A stretch of 64,000 nucleotides of DNA from Luteolibacter yonseiensis. GTDB taxonomy: Bacteria; Verrucomicrobiota; Verrucomicrobiia; Verrucomicrobiales; Akkermansiaceae. Location: the NCBI RefSeq assembly GCF_016595465.1, contig NZ_JAENIK010000005.1, positions 91,113-155,112 on the forward strand, written 5' to 3'. Below the pieces are notes generated by a model that saw only the letters and a program-made list of their open reading frames with translations, searched no databases and was not told the origin of the DNA. Position 1 is the first letter of the stretch, and each line of letters starts with the position of its first letter. A program made the translations under genes and the position numbers. Below, in pieces: positions 50,748-59,862 of the stretch.

Positions 50748-50852
50748 CCGGAGTTCAAGCTTCAGCTTGCTCTTTCACCTTCGCCCGCTTTTCGAGCTGC
50801 TCAGAACCACTCCTGGTACTCTTGAAAGAGCAAGCTGAAGCTTGAACTCCGG
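50748..50852. repeat. Inverted repeat with 29-bp arms
   Basis: Arms 50748-50776 (CCGGAGTTCAAGCTTCAGCT...) and 50824-50852 are perfect reverse complements around a 47-base loop. Within a 585-base gene-free stretch (50530-51114). Confidence 0.8.
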
Positions 50853-50939
50853 ACAGCGCCAAGGATCCACAAGTCGTATGGAGTATCGGAAACCACTTCT
50901 GGTAAACCGTCTGGAGCATGCGGGAGATATGCTTTTGAA

Positions 50940-51075
50940 CGGCTCCGAATCTTCAGCACCAACGGCGAAATGTGATCTCCAGCACCAAAGGTGCGAAAGG
51001 TGAGAGCCCGGGGGTAAGCAAAGCGCAACCCCGGGACCACGATCCCAGAAGTATGAAGTCCTGAAAGGACGCAAT
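50940..51075 (+). repeat. Dispersed hairpin-type repeat
   Basis: Holds CAGCACCAAAGGTGCG, AGCCCGGGGGTAAGC and CTGAAAGGACG in the same order as units near 59231 and 59581, so it is another member of that intergenic family. No ORF. Confidence 0.7.
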
Positions 51076-51114
51076 CCGGTGGTGCGGAAAGTGGAGGTGC
51101 GGTTGATATTCGGT

Positions 51115-52581
51115 TCACTGATATTCTCCCATCGAGATATCGCCCTGCGGCGCGGCGATGACCACTTTTCCTTCAAGGGTGGTTTTGCCCGCGACTTTCA
51201 ATGAATCCGCGTTCGTTTCCCCGCGAAGACGGGTCTTGGTCGTATCGCCGTTCCCGATGACGGTGGTGTTCGGGCCTTCGCCGGTGGCATTGGGTCCGAT
51301 GACGATGGAGTTGCTATCCGAGTTGCTGTAGCCTCTCGACTGGTAACCGATGTAGATGCTGTTGTTGGCCGTCTGGAGCGGTGTGGTTCCCGTGGCCCCT
51401 TGATATCTGCCCGAATTTGCTCCCAGGAAAACGTTGCCGTTTCCAGACGTATTCGCATCACCGGATAGAAGACCAAGCGCCACATTGTATGATCCGACGG
51501 TGTTGCCGACCATGGAGCTGGCTCCATGAACGGAATTGTAGGAGCCTGACGTATTTTCCGAAAGCGCGCCCGATCCTAAAGCGCTGTTCGCAATGCCCGT
51601 GGTTTTGAACATGGACATCGTGCCCATCGCTGTGTTATAGCTCGCCGTCACGCCTTGATTGAGCGCCTTTACGCCCACGGCGGTGTTGCCGGTTCCGCCA
51701 TTCAGATATTGGAGTGTGGCGGCACCCAGCGCCGTGTTGTTCACCCCGGTGGTATTTGCGGCGAGGGCGAAGCCTCCGAAGCCCGCGTTGAAATTGGCGG
51801 TGGTGTTTGCCGCAAGGGCGTTGTAGCCGAATGCGGTCACCAGGTTGCCCGTGGTATTGATCACGAGCGCGTTGCCGCCGACCGCTGTATTCCAAAGGAG
51901 ATCTCCCGCCCCGCGGCCGATCCTCAGCCCATTGACGTGCGAGTCTTTTGCCGCTCCGATACCTCCGCTGACGATGAGGGCGCCGGCGGCGGACGAACCG
52001 GACACGTTGGTGGATGTGATCGAAACCGGTTTGCCGGCCGCGAAATTGACCGCGCCCGTCGAATCGATGGTGAAGATGGAGCTGCCGTTCACCGAAATAC
52101 CGTTGCCCGAGGTGCCCGTGAGGTTCAGGCCTCCCGTGACGCTCAGCGAACCACCGGTGACCGAGACGTTCACTGAGTTGAAAGCGGCGGTGTTGGCCGC
52201 TGTATCAATTCTAAAGACGGGGGAATATCCGGAACCCGCGAAATAAGGATTATATCTCCAAACATCGAACGTTCCGGTATCGGTCTCGGACTCGGCTCCG
52301 AGCACGAAAGAGATTGGCTTGCCAAACAAAGTCACTCCGCCATCCCAAGCCCCTCGGGACGACTCCGAAACCGCCGAATAGATCGACACACCTCCGCTAT
52401 AACTGAACAACTGGAAGTTGTTGCGCCCGGCCCAGGCCGTCGGCCAGAGTCCGCTGTTCTCGCCGGAGTCCAGGAAAAACCCTTCATGAAGGTTTGCCGG
52501 TACCGCGGATGCGGATTGGCCGGCCACAAGGATCAACAAGGACGATGCCAAACCGATGTTTGTGAGAGCTTTGGGTTTCAT
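51115..52581 (-). CDS. Secreted YadA-head-like beta-roll repeat protein
   Basis: Encodes 488 aa from ATG 52581 (MKPKALTNIGLASSLLILVA), giving a signal peptide. From about residue 240 there are repeats of NTAVGxxALxxNTTG type (NTAVGGNALVINTTGNLVTA), the pattern of YadA head-type left-handed beta-rolls and of phage/host fibre tips. The N-terminal part has a beta-rich domain (FDVWRYNPYFAGSGY). No anchor is seen, so the protein is probably exported and may act as an adhesin. The C terminus (GDISMGEYQ) ends without an autotransporter barrel. Confidence 0.7.
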   Translation of the reverse strand: MKPKALTNIGLASSLLILVAGQSASAVPANLHEGFFLDSGENSGLWPTAWAGRNNFQLFSYSGGVSIYSAVSESSRGAWDGGVTLFGKPISFVLGAESETDTGTFDVWRYNPYFAGSGYSPVFRIDTAANTAAFNSVNVSVTGGSLSVTGGLNLTGTSGNGISVNGSSIFTIDSTGAVNFAAGKPVSITSTNVSGSSAAGALIVSGGIGAAKDSHVNGLRIGRGAGDLLWNTAVGGNALVINTTGNLVTAFGYNALAANTTANFNAGFGGFALAANTTGVNNTALGAATLQYLNGGTGNTAVGVKALNQGVTASYNTAMGTMSMFKTTGIANSALGSGALSENTSGSYNSVHGASSMVGNTVGSYNVALGLLSGDANTSGNGNVFLGANSGRYQGATGTTPLQTANNSIYIGYQSRGYSNSDSNSIVIGPNATGEGPNTTVIGNGDTTKTRLRGETNADSLKVAGKTTLEGKVVIAAPQGDISMGEYQ

Positions 52582-52917
52582 GATGGTGATGCGTGCTTGT
52601 TTGAGTGGATCGTGATTTTGGAAAGGGAGCCAAGATCGGGCGGACGAATGGCGGCCCGAACATGCCTGTTCCATGGGTGAAGGTCGATATTTTTCGAGCT
52701 ACCTCTTTTTGTTTGTTAGATGACACGATGCCCGCTCCCGTCACGAAAAACCATGATCAACAAGGGTGCGTATGATGTGCCGACACCGGTTCCATCCCTC
52801 GGACGACCAGCGGAGCCGGAGCGTTTGGCAAAGCGGACACGAACCTTCCTGCATCACCGACCTCCGGCCATGGAGCAGCCTTGTGGAGAAAGCATGAAAG
52901 ATATGTCGATCCCCGCG
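52582..52917. other. Intergenic stretch, nothing recognised
   Basis: 336 bases between two minus-strand genes. Only short shadow frames were seen; it presumably holds the promoter for the repeat protein. Confidence 0.4.
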
Positions 52918-53613
52918 CTACCCCTTCCTCTTCCTCGGCCGGGTCATGAAGAACAACGCCACTCCCAACAAGGAGACCGCGAACGTTCCGCCGGTGACGA
53001 GGGTGAGGCTCCAGTCCCGGATGTCCTTGTTTTTGATGAATCCGAACTTGTGGAACAGGGTGAAGATGTCGGCCTCGAATTGTTTTCCGTCGTCGGTGTG
53101 GCGGGTGACGCTGCCGGTGACGGTGGAGACATAGACTCGGTTGCCGTCGCCATCGCCCGCGTCGAACCGGTAGACGGGCAGGAGGCGGAAGATCCCGATA
53201 TACTCGCGGTTGAAGGCCGTGAGGTAGTCGGTCTTTTTCACCGGCGTGCCGCCGAGGAAGGCGCTTGCGATTTCACCGGCGTAGATCTCATCCGCGGCGG
53301 GATCCACCGCTCCGGTGACGGCGTTCACATAACCGGGTTTCCCCTTGGCGGTGAAGATCTGGTAATGCGGCTGCCCGGCGATCATGCGCAGGTTGATGGC
53401 GGTCGCTTCTCCGGGGAGCTTCGCCATGGCATCCGGGGCGGTGAGCTTGATGGAGGCGGGGTCGATGAGCGAGTTCCCCGGGCGCGCCGCCGGTGGCGGG
53501 GCCTGGGTGCGGGTCATCACGGTGTGGAGCACGCCGCTGCCGGAGGACATGAGGAGCGTGAGGCTGAAGATGAGGCCGAGCCAGCGGTGGGCCTTGCGGA
53601 TCCAGGGTTTCAT
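52918..53613 (-). CDS. PepSY-domain membrane protein
   Basis: Encodes 231 aa from ATG 53613 (MKPWIRKAHRWLGLIFSLTL); a longer frame upstream is intergenic repeat. Start and end have single membrane segments (WLGLIFSLTLLMSSGSGVL; FAVSLLGVALFFMTR), and the region between holds PepSY-type blocks (YQIFTAKGKPGYVNAVTGAV; NRVYVSTVTGSVTRHT). PepSY proteins of this layout are often paired with siderophore/metal uptake receptors and may act as ferric reductase-like partners. It follows the TonB receptor gene on the same strand, 224 bases away. Confidence 0.8.
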   Translation of the reverse strand: MKPWIRKAHRWLGLIFSLTLLMSSGSGVLHTVMTRTQAPPPAARPGNSLIDPASIKLTAPDAMAKLPGEATAINLRMIAGQPHYQIFTAKGKPGYVNAVTGAVDPAADEIYAGEIASAFLGGTPVKKTDYLTAFNREYIGIFRLLPVYRFDAGDGDGNRVYVSTVTGSVTRHTDDGKQFEADIFTLFHKFGFIKNKDIRDWSLTLVTGGTFAVSLLGVALFFMTRPRKRKG

Positions 53614-53683
53614 GGGTGTGGGGATGGATGATGGTGAAAAGAAATTTGTTCTGCGGATGCGGATGGTTCGAGCGCGGAGCTCA

Positions 53684-53833
53684 AGGAAGGGCGATACGCG
53701 ATCGCCCTTCCTATAGGATGCCGTAACGATGGAGATATCCAAAGCGGTGGGACGCTGGCGCGTAAAGCTGGCGCGTAAAGCCGCCGCTTCCCACCGCATT
53801 CGATAAAAGGGCGATCGTGTATCGCCCTTCCCT
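53684..53833. repeat. REP-like palindromes between the PepSY and TonB genes
   Basis: Two hairpins built on AAGGGCGAT...ATCGCCCTT (53685-53710 and 53806-53830) flank a larger inverted repeat GCGGTGGGA...TCCCACCGC. They could end or stabilise the receptor transcript. The pair forms a compact mosaic element. Confidence 0.65.
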
Positions 53834-53836
53834 GGG

Positions 53837-55894
53837 TCACCATTTCCATTCGAGGCCGGCGAAGACGCTGCGGCCGTCGCCGGGAAGGAAGCTGCGGGAG
53901 GTGGTGGTGGGGTTGAGGCCCGCGTCCGCGACAACGCTGGTGGTGGCGGCGTATTCCTCGTCGGTGAGATTTTTCGCCTCGATGAACCACGACAGGCCTT
54001 TTTCCTGACGGCGGCCGATCTTGAATCCGAGCAGCGCGTAGGGATCCGCGCTCAGCGTGTTCGCGTGATCGACGTATGCCTTCACCGGCACCCACTCGAC
54101 GGTGGGTCCCGCGTAATAACCGGCCTTGTTCTCCCAGACGAGCTCGCCACGGATGAGGTGGGGCGGCAGACCGGCGATGGTGTTATCGCCATAGGTGTTG
54201 TCATCGTCGAACTTGAAACGGCCATACGTCCACGCGCCACGGAGGTAGAGGCGGTGGTCCGGCAGCTCCCCGAGGTCCGTTCCGAGCAGGTCCGCCTCGC
54301 CGAAGATCTCCAAGCCCTGGTGGATCGTTTCATCCGCGTTGGTGGTGCCGAGCGGTGTGCCGGCGGAGTCGTTCAGGGCGAGGAATTCATCCTCCACCTG
54401 CGAGGCGTAGGCGGTGGCGTCCCAGCGGAAATTCGCGTGGCTGCCACGGGTGCCGATCTCCACGGTGGTGGCGGTCTGCGCCTTGTTCGCGGTGAGCGAA
54501 CTGTTCGCCGCCTCCGAGAAGGAGGGCGGCTCGTAGCTGCCGCTCACGTTGCCGAAAATCTGGAAGTTCTCCGCGTCCCAGCGCACGCCGGCCTTGGGCG
54601 AGAAGTCCTCATAGGAGCGGTCATAGCTGCCGGAGCCGCCGACGTGCTGCTCGTTTTCCCGCCGGTTGCTCGCGGCGGTGGCCCCGAGGATGCCGGTGAA
54701 GCCGTTCCCCAGCGCGAGCTGGTCTTCGACAAATCCCTCGATGTTCGTGGCGGTCTGGTCCGCGCTGGCGGTGAGCGGACCGCGGCTGCCGAACTGGTTC
54801 TTGTAGGTCGCCGCATCCGTGGAACCTTCGGTGAAAAGCACGCCCGCCCGCACCCGGTTGTCCCGGCCGAGGAGCTGGCTGTCATTGGTGAACGTTCCGC
54901 CGAAGAGGAAGTCGTGGGACAGGTTGTCGATCACTCCGGCGAAGGGGGTGATGGGATGGTCCAGGTCCTTGTAGGTATAGGCGGCGGTGAACTCGACGGT
55001 GTTGTTTCCATTCCGCAACGTCGTCTTGTCCGCGATGCGGAAGAGGTCGAAGTCGCGGCGGTTGTCGTAGCGGACCGCTCCGAAGAGCGACTCGTCGGCC
55101 TGCGATGGATCGTCCTCCAGCTCCGCCTTCGTCAGGTTGCCGGGGAGCTCGGAGCGGGCGCTGACCGCCGTGACGAAGAGGCGGGTCTCCGCGCTGTCGG
55201 AAAGCTGCCAGCCGAAGTTGCTGAAAAAGCGCTGGCTGTTCTGCTCGGCGTGGTCGCGGAAGCCCTCCTGGTATTGCTCGGAAAGGCTGAAATACGCGTC
55301 CCCCGCGCCTTCATGGAATCCCGCCGCGACACGCGCGCGGAGGTAGTCGAACGAACCGGCCTCGAGGCGGGCGGAGCCGCCGGGGGCGGTGAGACCGGTG
55401 GCGGAGATGTAGTCGATGGCGCCGCCGAGCGTGGACGCACCCGCGCTGAGGGCGTTCCCGCCGCGCAGGATTTCAATGTGATTCGTCGCGAGGGGATCGA
55501 CGGCCTGCATGTCGAACCCGCCATCGGCCAGGTTCAACGGCACGCCGTCCTGCATCAGGCGGATGCCCCGGCCATGGAATGTCCGCTGCATGCCGGAACC
55601 ACGGATGGAAAGCCGCGCCTCGTCCGAGCCGAAGCGCGGTTGCGCCACGACGCCGGGCGAGAGGGCGAAGGTGTCCGCCATCGTGCTCGCGCGGCCCTGC
55701 AGGTAGCGTTCCGCATCGACGACCTCCGTGCCGCCGGGGACCTTTGCGAGTTCCTCGCGGCTTTGTTCCGCGGTGGGAACGGTCTTGGAACGAGGGGCTG
55801 CGGCCTCCACGACGAGCTCGGGAAGCTGGCTGGGTTCGGCACCGGACACGCCGGCGAGGGAGATGGTGAAAAGCAATGTGTGGGAAAGTTTCAT
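53837..55894 (-). CDS. TonB-dependent outer-membrane receptor
   Basis: Encodes 685 aa from ATG 55894 (MKLSHTLLFTISLAGVSGAE), giving a signal peptide. The plug follows with GGTEVVDAERYLQGRASTMA, RLSIRGSGMQRTFHGRGI and GGNALSAGASTLGGAIDYIS, the conserved plug motifs, and then a roughly 500-residue barrel ending in an aromatic C-terminal residue (GLEWKW). Sequence style (PGVVAQPRFGSDEARLSIRG) is that of siderophore/metal receptors. PepSY partner downstream and a CxxC protein upstream (56198) fit metal uptake. Substrate unknown. Confidence 0.9.
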   Translation of the reverse strand: MKLSHTLLFTISLAGVSGAEPSQLPELVVEAAAPRSKTVPTAEQSREELAKVPGGTEVVDAERYLQGRASTMADTFALSPGVVAQPRFGSDEARLSIRGSGMQRTFHGRGIRLMQDGVPLNLADGGFDMQAVDPLATNHIEILRGGNALSAGASTLGGAIDYISATGLTAPGGSARLEAGSFDYLRARVAAGFHEGAGDAYFSLSEQYQEGFRDHAEQNSQRFFSNFGWQLSDSAETRLFVTAVSARSELPGNLTKAELEDDPSQADESLFGAVRYDNRRDFDLFRIADKTTLRNGNNTVEFTAAYTYKDLDHPITPFAGVIDNLSHDFLFGGTFTNDSQLLGRDNRVRAGVLFTEGSTDAATYKNQFGSRGPLTASADQTATNIEGFVEDQLALGNGFTGILGATAASNRRENEQHVGGSGSYDRSYEDFSPKAGVRWDAENFQIFGNVSGSYEPPSFSEAANSSLTANKAQTATTVEIGTRGSHANFRWDATAYASQVEDEFLALNDSAGTPLGTTNADETIHQGLEIFGEADLLGTDLGELPDHRLYLRGAWTYGRFKFDDDNTYGDNTIAGLPPHLIRGELVWENKAGYYAGPTVEWVPVKAYVDHANTLSADPYALLGFKIGRRQEKGLSWFIEAKNLTDEEYAATTSVVADAGLNPTTTSRSFLPGDGRSVFAGLEWKW

Positions 55895-56197
55895 AAGATG
55901 ATGTTCTGTTCTTGAGACGGGGGCGCGATGGCCCGCCATGAGGGAAAGAGGGCACGATGGCCCGCCATGAGAAAAAGGGCGCGTCTCCGGTACGGGAGGC
56001 GCGGACACAGGGTATCCGTTGGAATGCAGGGGCGTCTCCGCGGTCTCCGGCGGATGTCACCGGACGACGGCCCGGAGCTCACGCGTCAGCGTGCTCTTCA
56101 CGGAGACAAGCAGAAGCTTGCATTCCGGACAGCGCCGCGAAACGACCGGATCCTTTCTGGGAATCCACGGGTGGGCTTGCCTGACGATCAACGGAGC
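55895..56197. other. Intergenic stretch with duplicated CGATGGCCCGCCATGAG
   Basis: CGATGGCCCGCCATGAG occurs twice (about 55927 and 55957) just upstream of the receptor start; each contains the palindrome ATGGCCCGCCAT. They may be binding sites of a regulator or simple repeats. The rest shows no gene. Confidence 0.5.
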
Positions 56198-56617
56198 TTA
56201 CGCTGCTCGCGGCGGCTGCATGGGCACGGCATGATAGACCGCGCCGAAGGTCCCGGCGTATTCCGTCACGATGAACTCCAGTTCGTCATAACGTGGCTGC
56301 GGCACCCGCACGGGGACCGGCAGGGCGACCTCCAGCTTCATCTCCGACTTGAGCAGGGGCTTCCGCTCCTCCTCGGTCTTCGACTTCTTCACCACCTTGC
56401 ACAATTCGCAAGGGTGCTCGCCATCGAAGGTTTTTCCGACGGCTTCGGTGAGCGAGGAAGTGTTGGAAAACTCAACCAACATGTTTCCCCATGCGATGGT
56501 CTGAAGCAAAGCCAAGTGACCGCCCATGGATACGAGAAGAATCCCGACCAGGAGGTATTGACCCGCGCGTAGCGCCCACTTCGACATCGCGCGAATAAAA
56601 CGGTCCACGGCGGACAT
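56198..56617 (-). CDS. Small envelope protein with CELC motif
   Basis: Encodes 139 aa from ATG 56617 (MSAVDRFIRAMSKWALRAGQ). A hydrophobic segment (YLLVGILLVSMGGHLALLQ) anchors it; the rest would be periplasmic, with HPCELCKVVKKS, a Cys-x-x-Cys motif preceded by His-Pro, suited to binding metal or redox exchange. It lies directly upstream of the TonB receptor on the same strand. A role beside the receptor in metal uptake is inferred. Confidence 0.6.
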   Translation of the reverse strand: MSAVDRFIRAMSKWALRAGQYLLVGILLVSMGGHLALLQTIAWGNMLVEFSNTSSLTEAVGKTFDGEHPCELCKVVKKSKTEEERKPLLKSEMKLEVALPVPVRVPQPRYDELEFIVTEYAGTFGAVYHAVPMQPPRAA

Positions 56618-56734
56618 GGTCAAGAGGTTTGTGGCTGATCCTATCAAGGGGCGGAAGCTCCGGGACCTTCATCACACCATCAAAGGCGGCGGCGAATTCA
56701 CGAATACAATTTCCCCAGCGATCCCAAACCGGAT

Positions 56735-57496
56735 CTACCGCCTCCTGCGGAACAAAACGAATGCCGACAACATGGACAATCCCAGTCCGCTCGGCTCGGG
56801 AATCGTCGTTGAAAAGTTGTCGACACTATCACCAAATTGGTTGAATCCAAGGAAGAGATGCGCCTGATCTGCGGAGGCCAGAGCCGGGTTATTGATTGTC
56901 GACTGCACAAAACCGACCTGGTTGAGAAGCGTGCCGGACGAGGTGGACGTGTGGATGATCCCCGTCACGTTGAAATTGTTGGAGCCGATATAGTCCACGG
57001 AAATCCTGTAACGATACCAGGTGTCGGTAAGCTCCTCCGAAGTGAGGGCGGAAGCGATCAGCTCGGAGTCGTCGTAGAGGCCGATCATCCCTCCATCCAT
57101 ATTACCGGATCCCATCGCAATACCAGATAGATAGGCTGTTTGCCCGTCATTCGTGGGCATTCCGTCAACTTGCTGGGGACTGGAGGTCGTCGTGAATCCA
57201 AATTGGGTGAAAAAAGTCCCCTTGAGATAGAACTCGGCGGACCAGCTGCTGAGATCGCCACGGAACGGGGTATCAAGCGTCCAGACCTGGGAGGCGCCGA
57301 TGAGCCCCAGATCGACATGCCCCGAATTCGAGAGTCCTCCACTGGCGCCCTCGGCGATGAGGCCGCTCGTCTGGGACGTCGAAAAATTGTTGGTAAACTG
57401 TCCTGGCGTGTTGAAGTCAAAAGACAGGGCCGCTTGCGACACTCCCGGCGAGATGAGAACAAGAAGGACTGGGAGTAATTTTGATTTGGCAAGCAT
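56735..57496 (-). CDS. PEP-CTERM sorted secreted protein
   Basis: Encodes 253 aa with a signal peptide (MLAKSKLLPVLLVLISPGVS), a beta-rich, Ser/Thr/Gly/Asn-rich domain like lectin-type jelly rolls (RGDLSSWSAEFYLKGTFFTQ), and the sorting tail IPEPSGLGLSMLSAFVLFRR. PEP-CTERM proteins are processed by exosortase and often placed in extracellular matrix. Intact counterpart to the broken gene at 32395. Confidence 0.8.
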   Translation of the reverse strand: MLAKSKLLPVLLVLISPGVSQAALSFDFNTPGQFTNNFSTSQTSGLIAEGASGGLSNSGHVDLGLIGASQVWTLDTPFRGDLSSWSAEFYLKGTFFTQFGFTTTSSPQQVDGMPTNDGQTAYLSGIAMGSGNMDGGMIGLYDDSELIASALTSEELTDTWYRYRISVDYIGSNNFNVTGIIHTSTSSGTLLNQVGFVQSTINNPALASADQAHLFLGFNQFGDSVDNFSTTIPEPSGLGLSMLSAFVLFRRRR

Positions 57497-57729
57497 CTGT
57501 TATGGCTGTGAGGAAGTTGTGAGGCAATCTATGGCTGTTAGATCGATTGTCAACGCAATCAGACAAACGGCGTCCGTGACCCGAACCTTTCAAGAGGCAG
57601 ACAGGAATTGATTCGAATCCTGTCTTCGGGATCATCGGGTTCACTTGGGAGGGTTTCAATACCAAGCCTCATGCGCTGGTGGACGCATGTTGCCTCATAC
57701 TTCCCTCATCAGGGAATCGTGTTCCCGAT

Positions 57730-58971
57730 TTATTTCACCGAGAAGCCGATCTTCTGGCCAGGTACCAGCCGCGTGCTTCGGATCGTCACGTTGCCGTTCT
57801 TCACCTTTGTCGGAATGACGACCGTGCGCTTCTGTCCCGGCAGCAGTCCCTTGAGCGATGTCTTCGCCTCCGCTCCCGCGTAGGCCGGATAAGCGTCGTA
57901 ATAGATGGGGGCCACACCGGTGTTGGAAAATGTCAGCTTCACCGCCTTGGCGGACCGCTTGGCGGAGTCGAGCCGGAAGCGGTAGCCCATGGCACGGCCC
58001 ACCTGGCCGATCCGTGCCATGTCGGCGTATTGCGGCTGGTCGTTGCCGATCATGAAGCTGGTGTGGAATCTCGCGCTGGCGGATTCGAGGGATTCCCCGT
58101 TCGGTCCTTTTTTGGAAAGCGCCTCTCGCTGGTCACGATCATTATAGTAGCTCAGCTCGCCGCCGCCCGGGCTGGTCTGCCAGCGGTCCGCTCCGAAGAA
58201 TTTCCAGCGCGGCGCGTTCACTTTCGGATGCTCCTTGGCGAGGAACGAATCGTCGAAAAGCCCGAAGGGAAGCGACTTCAATTTCTTGTCCTGGAGGAAA
58301 GGTCCGATCTCCGCGTCCGCCGCATCGATGGAGATCATCCAGTGCGTCTGCTTGAAACACGCGGCCATGTGGTTGAGAAACCGCGCCTGATAGGCCCGGT
58401 CCGGAAACGTGAGGCCGGACTCGAACGGCCCGTCGTAAATATGGTATTCCGACCAAAGCCCGAACCCGCACTGGAGGAAGGCCAGCCGCGGATCCTTGTC
58501 ATAACGGGCGGCGAACGCCTTGAAAAACGCGAGGTGCGCCTCCTGCCACGCGGCGTTCCCCCAGTCAGGGAATCCGGTTGCCTCGCCCTCGCTGTCCGCG
58601 GTTTTCCCCCGCCAGCCGGGCGAGTTCCGGATGTAGGCCGGCACGCCGGAGGGCTTCGCCGGATAGGTGTCCCAGAAACGCAGGATCGCCTGGTGTTTCC
58701 GCTTCGCCACCGCCGCCAACTGCCTGTCCACCGCGGTCCAGTCATACGATTCCGGTCCCTTCATGACCGCCGAATACGGCAGGTAGCAGAACTCGAGCTG
58801 GATCGGAGCGGTGGCCGCATGCTCCGAGTCCGACCAGAGGACGAGCCCCGTCATCGGCTGCACCGCCGCCACGGTCGGCTTCACCCGGAAGGCCTTCCAC
58901 TCCTCCGCCTTCACGACCGTGGCCATCAATAAAAGGCAGGCAGCCGCCAGAGTTCCGGACATTCGTTTCAT
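57730..58971 (-). CDS. Secreted DUF4832/DUF4874-like protein with TIM-barrel-type segment
   Basis: Encodes 413 aa from ATG 58971 (MKRMSGTLAAACLLLMATVV), giving a signal peptide; the in-frame extension upstream is a 7-bp repeat. Features include a WDTYPAKPSGVPAYIRN segment, GFGLWSEYHIYDGPFE, SIDAADAEIGPFLQDKK and a C-terminal beta sandwich (LTFSNTGVAPIYYDAYPAY). This is the layout of DUF4832-type proteins, which resemble glycoside hydrolases. Glu in the GLWSEYH loop could be catalytic. Substrate unknown. Confidence 0.7.
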   Translation of the reverse strand: MKRMSGTLAAACLLLMATVVKAEEWKAFRVKPTVAAVQPMTGLVLWSDSEHAATAPIQLEFCYLPYSAVMKGPESYDWTAVDRQLAAVAKRKHQAILRFWDTYPAKPSGVPAYIRNSPGWRGKTADSEGEATGFPDWGNAAWQEAHLAFFKAFAARYDKDPRLAFLQCGFGLWSEYHIYDGPFESGLTFPDRAYQARFLNHMAACFKQTHWMISIDAADAEIGPFLQDKKLKSLPFGLFDDSFLAKEHPKVNAPRWKFFGADRWQTSPGGGELSYYNDRDQREALSKKGPNGESLESASARFHTSFMIGNDQPQYADMARIGQVGRAMGYRFRLDSAKRSAKAVKLTFSNTGVAPIYYDAYPAYAGAEAKTSLKGLLPGQKRTVVIPTKVKNGNVTIRSTRLVPGQKIGFSVK

Positions 58972-59130
58972 GTCGGGAAAATGGCGGCGGAGCGGGCGGG
59001 TGTCAACGGGAGTGGTGGTGGTTTGCAGCACACATTGCGAGCGGTGCGGATCCAAGGTCAGGTGGTGGCAAAGGGATTTCCAGATGGCTGGGAGTATATA
59101 CTTCGAGCGGCCATGCTTCGGACGGCTATG

Positions 59131-59200
59131 CTTCGTGTTTCGTGTTTCGTGTTTCGTGTTTCGTGCTTCGTGTTTCGTGCTTCGTGCTTCGTGCTTCGTG
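59131..59200 (+). repeat. 7-bp tandem repeat (CTTCGTG / TTTCGTG)
   Basis: About ten CGTGTTT or CGTGCTT units. On the minus strand they give the KHEARNTKHETRN frame that looks like protein but is composition only. Confidence 0.85.
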
Positions 59201-59230
59201 CGGTGTGGATTGGCGTGTGGCATGACAATC

Positions 59231-59461
59231 TCGCGCCGCGGCATCTCCAGCACCAAAGGTGCGCGATGAGAGAGCCCAGGGCAACGCCCTGGGAATGGAC
59301 CACAAAGCATATTGAGTCCTGAAAGGACGGCATCCCTGGCGCGCCGCACCGCCCTTGATTTCGTCCTTTCAGGACTTGGAAATGTGTCGGTCCATGACCC
59401 GGGGTTGCGCTTCGCTCACCCCGGGCTTTCACATTCCGCACCTTTGGTGCTCGAAAATTCC
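59231..59461 (+). repeat. Paired inverted dispersed repeat, copy 1
   Basis: The left unit (CAGCACCAAAGGTGCGCGAT...CTGAAAGGACG) is followed by a related unit on the other strand (TCCTTTCAGGACT...GCACCTTTGGTGCTCG). The pair is repeated almost unchanged at 59581-59811. No ORF of its own; likely a REP-like or MITE-like element. Confidence 0.8.
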
Positions 59462-59464
59462 ATG

Positions 59465-59553
59465 CCTCCGCACCTCCGCACCTCCATACCTCCATACCTC
59501 CATACCTCCATACCTCCATACCTCCGCGCCTCCGCGCCTCCGCGCCTCCGCTC
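59465..59553 (+). repeat. 9-bp tandem repeat (CCTCCATAC)
   Basis: About ten CCTCC(A/G)(T/C)(A/G)C units lie between the two dispersed repeat pairs. Confidence 0.8.
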
Positions 59554-59580
59554 CATGGCCTTGCACCGCCTCATCATGTC

Positions 59581-59811
59581 CTCGCGCTGCGGCATCTCCA
59601 GCACCAAAGGTGCGCGATGAGAGAGCCCAGGGCGACGCCCTGGGAATGGACCACAAAGCATATTGAGTCCTGAAAGGACGGCATCCCTGGCGCGCCGCAC
59701 CGCCCTTGATTTCGTCCTTTCAGGACTTGGAAATGTGTCGGTCCATGACCCGGGGTTGCGCTTCGCTCACCCCGGGCTGTCACATTCCGCACCTTTGGTG
59801 CTCGAGAATTC
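59581..59811 (+). repeat. Paired inverted dispersed repeat, copy 2
   Basis: Direct near-identical repeat of 59231-59461, differing by few bases (CTCGAGAATTCC at the end versus CTCGAAAATTCC). The similarity implies a recent duplication together with the intervening 9-bp array. Confidence 0.85.
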
Positions 59812-59862
59812 CCCCATCTTTCCAACCTTGCCATTCCCGCCGCCCCGGCCTTTTCTGACCCG

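Noticed and set aside
54065..55915. 616-residue plus-strand frame opposite the TonB receptor
   Set aside because: Antisense shadow; the minus strand has signal peptide, plug motifs and aromatic C terminus.
58972..59349. N-terminal extension of the DUF4832-like protein
   Set aside because: It translates the 7-bp tandem repeat (KHEARNTKHE); the signal peptide begins at 58971.
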